From the NCBI GenBank assembly GCA_048360435.1, contig DBGCOP010000040.1, forward strand, positions 1 to 64,000: 64,000 bases of DNA, given 5' to 3'. Of the stretch, positions 43,343 through 51,692 are shown piece by piece (positions within the stretch are counted from its first letter, which is position 1; each line of letters starts with the position of its first letter). The notes under the pieces are model-generated. The model saw only the letters and a list, made by a program, of their open reading frames with translations. It did no database searches and was not told the DNA's origin. The DNA comes from Limenecus sp048360435 (lineage in GTDB: Bacteria; Cyanobacteriota; Vampirovibrionia; Gastranaerophilales; Gastranaerophilaceae). The translations under genes and the position numbers were made by a program.

Positions 43343-43552
43343 TTATTCAAATAAATTTTTTATATCGATTTTCAATGCGTCAGCAATCAGAATCAAACGT
43401 TTCAAGCTTGGGGTTTTTCTGCCGTTTTCAATTTCATAAATATAATTTTCAGATAAACCTGCATTGAGTGCAAGTTGAACCTGGGTCAGACCTTTTAGGT
43501 TTCTATATTTTCTTATATTTTCTCTCATTAAATCAATCGTACTATTTGCCAT
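43343..43552 (-). CDS. Small XRE-family transcriptional regulator
   Basis: Protein of 69 residues, one Cro/C1-type helix-turn-helix (NIRKYRNLKGLTQVQLALNAG, LSENYIYEIENGRKTPSLKR, ALKIDIKNLF). It is similar in size and sequence style to the regulator at 6590-6811. A TAATAT box ends six bases before the ATG and no ribosome site is seen, so the transcript may be leaderless. It is divergent from a 62-residue acidic protein across a 59-base AT-rich gap; the same gene pair layout occurs at 6590-7109. Confidence 0.87.
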   Translation of the reverse strand: MANSTIDLMRENIRKYRNLKGLTQVQLALNAGLSENYIYEIENGRKTPSLKRLILIADALKIDIKNLFE

Positions 43553-43611
43553 ATCTTTATATTAATGTTATATTTAATTTACAACTCTGCCATATAGTAT
43601 GGGAAGAAATC

Positions 43612-43800
43612 ATGATAAATGAAGATTATACAAAAGAAGATATTAACGAAGTTATAGATTCAGTTCTCACCATAAAAAATACACTCGAGATTCTTAGGGA
43701 TTTTTGTTTCTATAATGAAGAAAACTCTAAACTCGTGACAGTTTCCTCTCTTATTGAAATACTTGAAAATGAATGTGATAAAATTTTGGACAGATTTTAA
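43612..43800 (+). CDS. Small acidic helical protein paired with XRE regulator
   Basis: Protein of 62 residues from the ATG at 43612, preceded by GGAAGAAATC. Sequence is acidic and helical (EDINEVIDSVLTIKNTLEIL, SLIEILENECDKIL) with two cysteines and no signal or membrane span. Family not recognised. It faces the XRE gene as the protein at 6915 does, though the two small proteins differ in charge and sequence. A longer frame upstream crosses the divergent promoter and is not favoured. Confidence 0.6.
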   Translation: MINEDYTKEDINEVIDSVLTIKNTLEILRDFCFYNEENSKLVTVSSLIEILENECDKILDRF

Positions 43801-43897
43801 TGCTTTACAAAACTTACAATTCTTTCTTTCAAATTTGATATTGATAAAATAGTAATTAATAATGTTGAAGGTAAACAGTTGAGGATGGGTAAGAATA

Positions 43898-44680
43898 TTG
43901 AAAAAGAAGAGTTTTAAAAGTTTAATAGCCGGAGCCGTTATTTTTTGTATCATGCAGTCGTCAGCATTTGCCGCAGAAGCTCCAAAACCGATTCTAAAAC
44001 CGGGCGTTCAGGCAAATCAATCTTACAACTTTGTAGAGAATCTGCAAAAAAACAATAAGAAAAAGAAAATAGAAATCTATACGGACGAAAACGGAAACCA
44101 AATCTCTAAATCCCAGAAGGAACGTTCTGAGCAACTGAAAAAAACATACAAAGGCGTCACCAAAGATGAAAGAATTATGGAGGCTCTCGAGCTTTTAAAA
44201 GGCGGTCTGGGCGACTTCTCGAGAAGAGCTATCCTGGGCAATAACCTTTCAGAAAAACCGATGATTGTTGAATTTTCTAATCTGAGCAATTTTGGACAGG
44301 CGTATTCCAACTTTGATGCTCTGGGCTGGAAAAAGAAAAACAGACTCTATATACACATTAACGAAAAACATCAGGATGCGCCGGCTCCTGCTCTTGCGGC
44401 AGTTCTTGCTCACGAAGCTTTACATCAGGATGATTTTAACTCCTTGAATGAAGAAACCTACGCCTGGACTCTTGAAGCGGCTGTGTGGACAAAGCTTTCC
44501 GAAAAAGACCCCAGATACAACGACAGCATGCATCCGCTTGTTATAAGAGAAAACACGTTGAAAAAGCTTTTTATCAAAGGTAATTATACAAGCAAATTTA
44601 TTAGAAAAACGGTATATTCAAACCCAGGCTATGCAAATCTTCCTTCTCGTTCCCCGGGATTTGAAGACGACAGCTTATAG
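43898..44680 (+). CDS. Secreted putative zinc metallopeptidase with HEALH motif
   Basis: Protein of 260 residues. A signal peptide (residues 1-25, SAFA cleavage) precedes a mature domain with H172-E-A-L-H176 in VLAHEALHQDD, followed by NEETYAW (E185/E186), the spacing of a gluzincin-type third ligand. This gives a probable zinc protease of the cell envelope. TTG is the only reasonable start, with GAGG about 13 bases upstream. No family match beyond the motif. Codon choice is somewhat GC-richer than neighbours. A terminator follows directly. Confidence 0.72.
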   Translation: MKKKSFKSLIAGAVIFCIMQSSAFAAEAPKPILKPGVQANQSYNFVENLQKNNKKKKIEIYTDENGNQISKSQKERSEQLKKTYKGVTKDERIMEALELLKGGLGDFSRRAILGNNLSEKPMIVEFSNLSNFGQAYSNFDALGWKKKNRLYIHINEKHQDAPAPALAAVLAHEALHQDDFNSLNEETYAWTLEAAVWTKLSEKDPRYNDSMHPLVIRENTLKKLFIKGNYTSKFIRKTVYSNPGYANLPSRSPGFEDDSL

Positions 44681-44683
44681 ACA

Positions 44684-44722
44684 AAAAAAACGGCTTTCAA
44701 ATTTTTGAAAGCCGTTTTTTAT
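44684..44722. terminator. Bidirectional terminator
   Basis: AAAACGGCTTTCAAA and TTTGAAAGCCGTTTT enclose a short T loop, with T-run on both strands. It separates the HEALH gene from the converging GH57 gene. Confidence 0.92.
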
Positions 44723-44724
44723 TT

Positions 44725-46446
44725 TTATTGATAAAGCGGTTTTAGCTTTTCTTCCTGCTGAGGAATTTTGCCTTCTTCAATTGGAAGATATGCTCTGTAA
44801 TCAATTACCGGGAAGCAGTTGTCGATTGATTCAATTTCTGAAAGTGTATGTTCATCAATATTTTCTGATTCAATCATATCAGCTATTGTTTCAAATCTTT
44901 CAACGTGCTCTTTGAATCTGTCAGTTGCATAGTCTTTTGCTTGCCATGTTGTGATTAAGAATGGCCAGTCAGAACTTTGCAAAAGGAGATTTTCTCTTGC
45001 AAGCTGATTTAAGGCTCTATGCAATAATTTGTCTTCAGGTATTTTTTCATACTTTGAAGCAATATCAATTATTCGTTTTTCACAACCGTGAATAATAGGC
45101 CACATCCATTCAGTAAGGTGATTTTGCCATACATAGAAGTGTCCGCCCTGACCCCATGAAGATTCAGGAATTTGGATTGCTTCTGTTGGCGGATGAGCTT
45201 TGAGATATTCACCGGCTGTCATTCTTTCAACTTGAGGAAGATAGTTGTTGAATTTTCTGATTACCTGTTTTATAAATTCAACACCTTCAAACCACCAGTG
45301 TCCAAACAATTCTGTATCAAATGAAACCATTACAAGACCTTCTTTGTTTTTAGAAAGTTTATAATCATTTAACAAATGATAAATCAATGTTGTATAGTGG
45401 TCAGAGTTCAGATTTACCTGTGACATAGCTAATACCGGGTCGTAAAGCATTTTGTCACCAAGATCTGTTGTTGAAGAAGTTATTCTCCAATAGTGGGCAC
45501 CTGATTTATCGTCTTTTTTGTGAAACTCTCTGTAACAACCGTCACCAGGGTATCCGTCAGCTGCTGACCAAACCTGAAAACCAGCTCTGTCATTTCTGCC
45601 CATAACGGCAACCTGTGCATCAGGAAGCCAGTATGCGGAGTATGTGTCATAGCCGGTCGGTTCTCTTTCCGGCAGAGGTATATATTCAATGTTTCCGTAA
45701 ACACCGATTACACGTCTGTTACCGATTGAGTTTCCTCCTTCAATTACGTGAGATTCAGTAAAGAAGTATTCGATATCATTGTTTTGAAGAGTTACTTCAA
45801 TAGCAGGACGCCATTTTTTCTGACCGTCTTTGCCTGTGTATTCATAGCCCTGTCTGTATGCACATTCGGGGAGCCATGCACCTTTAGCTTTTTTGCCGAA
45901 AAGTCTTTTGGTTGTATCAGATCCAATTTTAAATTGGGCATTCAAGTTTGAATCAGTAGCAAGAAGAGGAGAAAATCCGTGAGTTGCTCCTGATGTAGTA
46001 ATTTCGATACAGCCAAGATCCTGGTATTTTTTGAAAGCACCAATTAAATCTTTATTGTATTTATTAATGAAAGAATCTTTGATGTGGTTAAACCAATCAA
46101 AGTAATATTTTGCAAGATATTTCAAATGTTGTGAATGAGCCACTTCAGGGTCGGGATATCTTTCCAAATCTCCGGAAACTGCTTTAATTCTTGCATCAAG
46201 ATAGTCGATGAAGCCTTGTTTAAGGTGTTCATCATTCAATTGTTCCGCCAAAATAGGTGTGATACCTACGGTAAGTTTGGCTTTTATACCTTCATCATCA
46301 TACAATTCCGAAATTGCATTAAGTAACGGAACGTATGTTTCTGCCATACATTCGTAGAGGTTTTCTTCCCCGAAAGGCCACATACCGGCTTTTCTGTAAT
46401 AAGGAAGGTGGGAGTGTAGCATAAATACGAATTGTCCTACTGACAT
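44725..46446 (-). CDS. GH57-family 1,4-alpha-glucan branching enzyme
   Basis: Protein of 573 residues in the DUF1957 branch of glycoside hydrolase family 57. The start FVFMLHSHLPYYRKAG, TTSGATHGFSPLL, the nucleophile region WLPECAY (E194) and acid/base region MVSFDTELFGHWWFEG (D377) match GH57 branching enzymes, which form alpha-1,6 branches in glycogen. A helical C-terminal domain (LNQLARENLLLQSSDWPFLI) is also typical. GGAG precedes the ATG. It is a one-gene unit; no other glycogen genes are nearby. GH57 branching enzymes are common in cyanobacteria. Confidence 0.92.
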   Translation of the reverse strand: MSVGQFVFMLHSHLPYYRKAGMWPFGEENLYECMAETYVPLLNAISELYDDEGIKAKLTVGITPILAEQLNDEHLKQGFIDYLDARIKAVSGDLERYPDPEVAHSQHLKYLAKYYFDWFNHIKDSFINKYNKDLIGAFKKYQDLGCIEITTSGATHGFSPLLATDSNLNAQFKIGSDTTKRLFGKKAKGAWLPECAYRQGYEYTGKDGQKKWRPAIEVTLQNNDIEYFFTESHVIEGGNSIGNRRVIGVYGNIEYIPLPEREPTGYDTYSAYWLPDAQVAVMGRNDRAGFQVWSAADGYPGDGCYREFHKKDDKSGAHYWRITSSTTDLGDKMLYDPVLAMSQVNLNSDHYTTLIYHLLNDYKLSKNKEGLVMVSFDTELFGHWWFEGVEFIKQVIRKFNNYLPQVERMTAGEYLKAHPPTEAIQIPESSWGQGGHFYVWQNHLTEWMWPIIHGCEKRIIDIASKYEKIPEDKLLHRALNQLARENLLLQSSDWPFLITTWQAKDYATDRFKEHVERFETIADMIESENIDEHTLSEIESIDNCFPVIDYRAYLPIEEGKIPQQEEKLKPLYQ

Positions 46447-46560
46447 AAATTCTCCTTTTCTCTTAATTTGCGCTTTTGTATTTTGCGCTTTTTCTAAAAC
46501 ATATATAATTATCGACCCCGTGTGTCTGTATTAAATATAGTTATATCACAATTATTGATA

Positions 46561-46600
46561 AAATATAACCCCATAGAACTAATTCTAAAGGGTTATATTT
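46561..46600 (-). terminator. Long hairpin after the aldolase gene
   Basis: Eleven-base arms AAATATAACCC and GGGTTATATTT, plus inner TAGAA/TTCTA, give a nearly perfect 40-base hairpin. It lies downstream of the leftward aldolase gene and upstream of the GH57 gene; the A-rich flank gives a weak U-tract on the minus strand. Confidence 0.6.
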
Positions 46601-46628
46601 ACAAAAATATATGTAATGATGCAGATGT

Positions 46629-47261
46629 TTAACAGGTTGCAGCCTTTTTAAGAGCATATATTTCTTCGATGTCTTTTGGTGATAAATCTTTAGCACCTCC
46701 AAGCAGCATTGAATTTAAGTAAATTTGCGCATAAGTTTCAGCAGTTTCCATCCTGTAATATGCTTCTTTTAAGTTTTTTGCACATACCACTATTCCGTGA
46801 TTTGCCAGTAGTACTGCGTCATTTTTTTCAAAGTATTTTATTGTGTTTTCAACCAGCTTGTCAGAACCCGGAAGTGCATATTGTGCAACAGGAATTTCTC
46901 CGAAATAAAATACATTTTCTGAAATTATTGGTTTTGACAATGGTACATGACTAACAGCAAATGCAGAAGCATAAGGTGAGTGACAGTGAAAAATTGCTCC
47001 GATATCCGGTCTGAGTTTATATATTGCGGTATGGAGATTTTTTTCACTTGAAGGTTTTGTTCCTTCTATAACATTGGCATCCATATCCATCAGGACAATT
47101 TCTTCTTCCGAAAGATCAGCAAGGCATGTTCCTGATGCGGTAATTAAAACATTTTCATCAGCACGTGCACTTATATTTCCTGATGTTCCAGGTGTCATGT
47201 TCTTTTCACCGAGTTTTTTTCCGAATTTTATAATTTGTTTTTTTGATTCTAAGTAATTCAT
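46629..47261 (-). CDS. Class II aldolase/adducin-family enzyme (fuculose-phosphate aldolase-like)
   Basis: Protein of 210 residues. TSGNISARADENVLITASG, KPSSEKNLH (catalytic E73) and the zinc ligands H92-C-H94 and H155 (ANHGIVV) define the family, which includes L-fuculose-1-phosphate aldolase and L-ribulose-5-phosphate 4-epimerase. Length fits the aldolase group; the true sugar substrate is not readable. No sugar kinase or isomerase is adjacent. No Shine-Dalgarno; a TACAAT box ends six bases before the ATG, so the transcript is probably leaderless. Confidence 0.88.
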   Translation of the reverse strand: MNYLESKKQIIKFGKKLGEKNMTPGTSGNISARADENVLITASGTCLADLSEEEIVLMDMDANVIEGTKPSSEKNLHTAIYKLRPDIGAIFHCHSPYASAFAVSHVPLSKPIISENVFYFGEIPVAQYALPGSDKLVENTIKYFEKNDAVLLANHGIVVCAKNLKEAYYRMETAETYAQIYLNSMLLGGAKDLSPKDIEEIYALKKAATC

Positions 47262-47267
47262 ATAATT

Positions 47268-47273
47268 ATTGTA
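47268..47273 (-). promoter_or_regulatory. -10 box of leaderless aldolase promoter
   Basis: On the minus strand TGG-TACAAT (extended -10) is followed by six bases and ATG. A TATAAT at 47295-47300 on the + strand serves the divergent sigma gene. Confidence 0.5.
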
Positions 47274-47312
47274 CCAAATTTTTTGTTAAAATGATATAAT
47301 AATTATCAAAAG

Positions 47313-48125
47313 ATGAGAGAGGCTTTATCATTGACCGAAATAATCCAAGGCGGTATTGATTTTGAGCAGGTTATACAATGGCTCGATGAATATCGGCAGG
47401 TAAATTCAGAAAAGAGTAAAGAACAATTGCAAAATCTTATTGCAATTACTTGTATGCCACTGGTTAAAAAAGTGGCAAGAACTCTTGCACGTCGTGCTAC
47501 CGACCCTGTTGAAGATATTATACAGGTTGGTAGTCTGGGTTTGATTAAAGCTATCAGGCTATATAATCCTGAAATCAGCAAAAACTTTAAATCTTATGCA
47601 ACTTATTTAATTACAGGAGAGATTCGTCATTATCTCAGAGACAAGGCTTCTATGATAAAAGCTCCAAGAGCTATTCAAGAGTTGGCATATCGTGTACATA
47701 AAATGACAATGGAAATGATTGAAGAAATGGGTGAAAAACCTACTGATTCTCAAATTGCCGACAAAATGGAGCTTCCTGTTGCAAAGGTAAAAGAAGCTAT
47801 TGATGCTGACAGAAGAAAGACAACTCTTTCTCTTGATCAACTGTCTTTTCAGGATGATGATGATTTTTCCAACTGGGGAGATAAAATTGCTGATGTTAAT
47901 TATGAAAATATGCAGAGCCTGAGAGAAGATAGAATTATGCTTACCGAGTCTTTGGAAAATATAGAACCTATATTGAAACAAATTGTTGAAATGACTTATT
48001 TCAAAGATATGAGCCAGGTCGAAATAGCCAAAAGACTCGGCATATCTCAAATGCAGGTATCCAGAAAACTGAAAAAAGCCTTGAATCTTCTTTACGACAT
48101 TATAAAAGAAAAACAAGAAGTATAA
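47313..48125 (+). CDS. Sigma-70 family group 3 sigma factor (SigF/SigB-like)
   Basis: Protein of 270 residues. Region 2 shows DPVEDIIQVGSLGLIKAIRLY and FKSYATYLITGEIRHYLRD; region 3 follows with IKAPRAIQELAYRVHKMT; region 4 has a helix-turn-helix MSQVEIAKRLGISQMQVSRKLKKAL. Region 1 is lacking, as in general-stress and pilus-related SigF-type factors of cyanobacteria. It would redirect RNA polymerase to a dedicated promoter set. The ATG has no clear ribosome site; a TATAAT ends 12 bases upstream. It is next to prepilin peptidase on the same strand. Confidence 0.92.
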   Translation: MREALSLTEIIQGGIDFEQVIQWLDEYRQVNSEKSKEQLQNLIAITCMPLVKKVARTLARRATDPVEDIIQVGSLGLIKAIRLYNPEISKNFKSYATYLITGEIRHYLRDKASMIKAPRAIQELAYRVHKMTMEMIEEMGEKPTDSQIADKMELPVAKVKEAIDADRRKTTLSLDQLSFQDDDDFSNWGDKIADVNYENMQSLREDRIMLTESLENIEPILKQIVEMTYFKDMSQVEIAKRLGISQMQVSRKLKKALNLLYDIIKEKQEV

Positions 48126-48140
48126 TTTTGGGAGTATGCG

Positions 48141-49133
48141 ATGGGCGAATTTATTTTTTGGACTTGTTATGTCTTTATAATAGGTCTTTGTATAGGCAGC
48201 TTTTTGAACGTTGTTGTTCTAAGAGGGCTTTCCGGTGAGTCTATTGTGCTTCCGCCCTCTCATTGTACAAAATGTAATCATAAACTCGCCTGGTATGATA
48301 ATATTCCTGTTTTGTCATATTTAATGCTTTTAGGAAAATGCAGATACTGTAAAGAAAAAATCAGTATTCAATATCCTCTTGTGGAGCTTTTTACAGGTTT
48401 GACTTTTGCAGGAATTTTTTATAAATTTGCTCATTTCGGGGTTTCGATGAATATACTGTGTCTGATGATTGCTGCTTCACTTTTAATAGTTATTGCTGTT
48501 ACGGATATAAAAGAAAAAGTTATTTTAACGGCTCATACATATATTCTTGCTGTATTAGGGCTGATTTATAACTTCTTTAACTTTGCAGGATCAAATAACA
48601 CAAAGATACATTTCTTTGCTTTCGGGTTTGACATTTCTATCTATCAAACATTTATATATTCCATTTTGGGTTTGATTGCAGGTTTTTGTGTTATGAATAC
48701 TCTGGCATGGTTCTGCAAGCTGATTACAAAAAAAGATTGTTTTGGTGACGGTGATGCGTATATTACAGGTTCACTCGGTGCATTTTTCGGAATTGCCAAT
48801 ATAATTGTTATATTTATATTAAGTATAATTATATGGGGTGTTTTGTGCATCCCTTCTTTTCTTTATAAGTTATTTAAAGAAAAAGATTTTAAACTTTTAA
48901 GTACACTTGTGCTGTTCTGTATTGCAGCATTTTTATTTGCACTAGGTGAATATTTTGATGTTTTTGATTCTAATTTATTTCACTGGTTTGCATATTTACT
49001 TGTAGCTTGTATAGGCCTTTATTGCTGCAAATTACTAATTGCCTCAATAAAACAAGGTTCAAAACTAATGGTAATTCCTTTTGGACCTGCATTGGTCTTT
49101 GCAGCTTTTATTGTATTATTTGTTTTATTTTAA
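48141..49133 (+). CDS. pilD: Type IV prepilin peptidase
   Basis: Protein of 330 residues with about nine membrane helices. The zinc-site cysteines C42-x2-C45 and C67-x2-C70 flank the PxxSHC/YPLVELFTG region, and the two catalytic aspartates are visible in VTDIKEKV (D122) and FGDGDA (D203/D205), as in PilD/GspO aspartyl peptidases that cleave and N-methylate prepilins. It supports type IV pili or a related secretion system. GGAG precedes the ATG, 15 bases after the sigma gene stop, so the two are co-transcribed. Confidence 0.95.
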   Translation: MGEFIFWTCYVFIIGLCIGSFLNVVVLRGLSGESIVLPPSHCTKCNHKLAWYDNIPVLSYLMLLGKCRYCKEKISIQYPLVELFTGLTFAGIFYKFAHFGVSMNILCLMIAASLLIVIAVTDIKEKVILTAHTYILAVLGLIYNFFNFAGSNNTKIHFFAFGFDISIYQTFIYSILGLIAGFCVMNTLAWFCKLITKKDCFGDGDAYITGSLGAFFGIANIIVIFILSIIIWGVLCIPSFLYKLFKEKDFKLLSTLVLFCIAAFLFALGEYFDVFDSNLFHWFAYLLVACIGLYCCKLLIASIKQGSKLMVIPFGPALVFAAFIVLFVLF

Positions 49134-49135
49134 TC

Positions 49136-49933
49136 TTATACAAGAAGTAAGCCTGCACCGATAAAGAACATTCCGGCAAAAATTCCTGCCATTACGTCGT
49201 GATTTTCTCCATATTCTCTGGCTGTCGGCAAAAGTGTATCAAGAGAAATATAGACCATAATTCCTGCAACCATTGCAAAAAGAATTCCTACTGCCATTTG
49301 TGGCATGAATAATTGTATTATAAAAAATCCTATTAATGCGCCAATCGGTCCGGAAATGCCTGCAATAGCAGAAAATAACATTGCATAGCGTCTTTTACCT
49401 GTTGCATGGTACATAGGCAAACCAATAGCAATACCTTCAGGCAGGTTGTGAATTGCCATTGCTATAACGAGTGGAATTCCCAGTTTCAGGTTTGTACTTG
49501 CAACAAGAAACATTGTCAAACCTTCGGGAAATCTATGTAAAGAGATTGCTATTGCTGTTAACAGACCGGCTTTTTTGATTTTTTCATCTTCTTCTGAGAT
49601 ATCTTGAGGTGCTTTGTCAATCATTTCGTCACCAAAGTGCGCAGGCAGGAAATAATCTATGAGAGCGGCAATAATTATTCCTGCAAAAAAGCCGAGGAAT
49701 GTTATTAAGGCAGCTTTATTGCCAAAGAACATTGTTGTGAATTCTTTGGAGTCTTTTAAAATTTCTGTCAGAGCCATATATATCATTACTCCGGCTGAGA
49801 ATCCGAGCCCTATGGCAAGCATTCTCAAATTGCTTCTTTTTACAAAGAAGGAAACTGAACCGCCTATTATTGTAGCCAGACCAGCTATGAGGGTCAGCGC
49901 AAAGGCAATTATATGATGATGTTCTACAAGCAT
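49136..49933 (-). CDS. zupT: ZIP-family metal transporter
   Basis: Protein of 265 residues with eight predicted helices. LTAIAISLHRFPEGLTMF and IAMAIHNLPEGIAIGLPMY carry the His/Glu-rich metal-path motifs of the GufA/ZupT group, which imports Zn2+ and other divalent cations. A short charged loop (PQDISEEDEKIKKAG) lies between helices three and four. It is 24 bases downstream of prfA on the same strand and ends three bases from the converging pilD. Confidence 0.92.
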   Translation of the reverse strand: MLVEHHHIIAFALTLIAGLATIIGGSVSFFVKRSNLRMLAIGLGFSAGVMIYMALTEILKDSKEFTTMFFGNKAALITFLGFFAGIIIAALIDYFLPAHFGDEMIDKAPQDISEEDEKIKKAGLLTAIAISLHRFPEGLTMFLVASTNLKLGIPLVIAMAIHNLPEGIAIGLPMYHATGKRRYAMLFSAIAGISGPIGALIGFFIIQLFMPQMAVGILFAMVAGIMVYISLDTLLPTAREYGENHDVMAGIFAGMFFIGAGLLLV

Positions 49934-49957
49934 TTTTCTCTCGATTTCTAGTAGTGT

Positions 49958-51040
49958 TTAGTTAATTTCAGCCAATTTTTCCAATTTTAGTTTTTGGTCA
50001 TGTTCCATCAAAAGATTGATGAGTTCGTCAAGATCACCGTCGATAACTGTCCAAACGTTAAGGTTTTGACCTATACGATGATCTGTTAAACGACCTTGAG
50101 GAAAATTGTATGTTCTGATACGTTCAGAACGATCGCCAGTTCCAACCTGTGAACGACGCAGGTCTGTAATCTCCTGCATTTGCTTTTGAACTTCTATGTC
50201 ATACAATTTAGCTTTCAAAATTTGTAATGCGCGTTCTTTGTTTTGTAGCTGGGAGCGTTCTTCCGTACAGAAAATCATAATCCCTGAAGGTTTGTGGAAT
50301 ACACGCACTGCTGTTTCAACTTTGTTTACGTTTTGCCCGCCAGCTCCGCCTGAACGTGCAGTAGAAATTTCTAAATCATTAGGATTTAATTCGATTTCAA
50401 CGTCATCAACTTCAGGCATAACTGCAACTGTTGCTGTTGATGTATGAACACGTCCTTGTGATTCTGTTTGAGGAACACGCTGAACACGATGTACACCTGA
50501 TTCATATTTCAATTTTGAATAAATACTGTCGCCTTTGATTGATATAATAACTTCTGAAACGCCGCCTGCTTCACAATCTGTTTTGCTCAAAATTTGAGAT
50601 TGCCACCCCTGCTTGTCAGCATAACGAAGATACATTCTCATAAGGTCGCCGGCAAAAATGTTGGCTTCATCCCCACCTGCTCCTCCACGGATTTCAAGCA
50701 TAATATCTTTGTCATCCATGGGGTCTCTTGGCAGAAGAAGAACTTTCATTCTTTCTTCAAGTTCAACATTTTTTGCTTCATTTTGTTCAATTTCCGTATG
50801 CAAAAATTGCTTCATTTCAGGGTCTGACTCTGATTTCAAAAGTTCTTTTGCATCTTCAATGGCGTCCTCATTGTTTTTCCACTGATGATAAACATCAACT
50901 GTTTCTTCCATTGCCTTTCTTTGTTTTGAAAGGTCTCTGAATTTTTCATAATCAGCAATAACCTGAGGATCTGACAGGATTGTGCCGAGTTCTGTATATT
51001 TTTCTTCTATTTGAAGAATTTTGTCTAGCATATCTTTCAT
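49958..51040 (-). CDS. prfA: Peptide chain release factor 1
   Basis: Protein of 360 residues, standard for RF1. GGAGGDEA (119-126), the codon-reading PQT tripeptide (190-192, in place of the usual PAT/PVT), and the catalytic GGQ loop (234-236, in ARSGGAGGQNVNKVET) are all present. RF1 reads UAA and UAG. AAAGGAA precedes the ATG at 51040. It lies between rsmD and the ZIP gene on the minus strand. Confidence 0.97.
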   Translation of the reverse strand: MKDMLDKILQIEEKYTELGTILSDPQVIADYEKFRDLSKQRKAMEETVDVYHQWKNNEDAIEDAKELLKSESDPEMKQFLHTEIEQNEAKNVELEERMKVLLLPRDPMDDKDIMLEIRGGAGGDEANIFAGDLMRMYLRYADKQGWQSQILSKTDCEAGGVSEVIISIKGDSIYSKLKYESGVHRVQRVPQTESQGRVHTSTATVAVMPEVDDVEIELNPNDLEISTARSGGAGGQNVNKVETAVRVFHKPSGIMIFCTEERSQLQNKERALQILKAKLYDIEVQKQMQEITDLRRSQVGTGDRSERIRTYNFPQGRLTDHRIGQNLNVWTVIDGDLDELINLLMEHDQKLKLEKLAEIN

Positions 51041-51079
51041 AATTTAATTTCCTTTTAATAAAATATTATCTCAAACATG

Positions 51080-51619
51080 CTAATTTGATAATCCTAAAAA
51101 AGTAAGGGATTTGTCTGAGTAAGTTTTTTGTTTGACTAATTTGAAATCAGTAATATTGATATCAAGACTTTTGGGGTGTTCAAGAACAAGAATTCCCTGT
51201 GTTTTCAGAAGCTTATGTGTTTTTATAATGTCAAGAACCTCGTTATATAGTCCGCCCTGATAAGGTGGATCTATGTATATTACATCAAATTCACTTTCAA
51301 GTTTTTTTAGTGTTTTTGATGTATCTCCAAAATGAAAATCAGGTTTTACGTTAAGTTTTTCGGAGTTTGTTTTTAAAAGAGCAAAGGTTTTTTTATCTTT
51401 TTCTATAAAACTTACTCTCTTAAACCCGCGAGATAGGGCTTCAAATCCCATTATTCCGGAACCTGCAAAGGCATCCAAAAAAGTTGATTCTTCAAAATCA
51501 ATCAATCCAAATAGAATGCTAAAGATACTTTCTCTTATTTGAGAAAGCGTTGGTCTGACATTGTTGCCTTTAGGTGAGTCAATTTTTCTTGAATTTAAGT
51601 AACCGCCTGTGATTTGCAT
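51080..51619 (-). CDS. rsmD: 16S rRNA (guanine-N2)-methyltransferase RsmD
   Basis: Protein of 179 residues. ITGGYLNSRKIDSPKG, RPTLSQIRESIFSIL, LDAFAGSGIMGFEALSRG (SAM motif I) and the catalytic DPPY in VIYIDPPYQGGLY are diagnostic of RsmD, which methylates G966 of 16S rRNA. No Shine-Dalgarno; a TAAAAT box with a TGC extension ends six bases before the ATG, so the transcript is probably leaderless. prfA follows 39 bases downstream. Confidence 0.95.
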   Translation of the reverse strand: MQITGGYLNSRKIDSPKGNNVRPTLSQIRESIFSILFGLIDFEESTFLDAFAGSGIMGFEALSRGFKRVSFIEKDKKTFALLKTNSEKLNVKPDFHFGDTSKTLKKLESEFDVIYIDPPYQGGLYNEVLDIIKTHKLLKTQGILVLEHPKSLDINITDFKLVKQKTYSDKSLTFLGLSN

Positions 51620-51625
51620 GAGAAA

Positions 51626-51631
51626 ATTTTA
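51626..51631 (-). promoter_or_regulatory. -10 box of leaderless rsmD promoter
   Basis: On the minus strand TGC-TAAAAT (extended -10), then six bases, then ATG. No ribosome site. Confidence 0.5.
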
Positions 51632-51692
51632 GCATAAATTAATAATCCTTTGTGCTACAATTTACTCATAAATTATAAATAGAGGAAGTATT

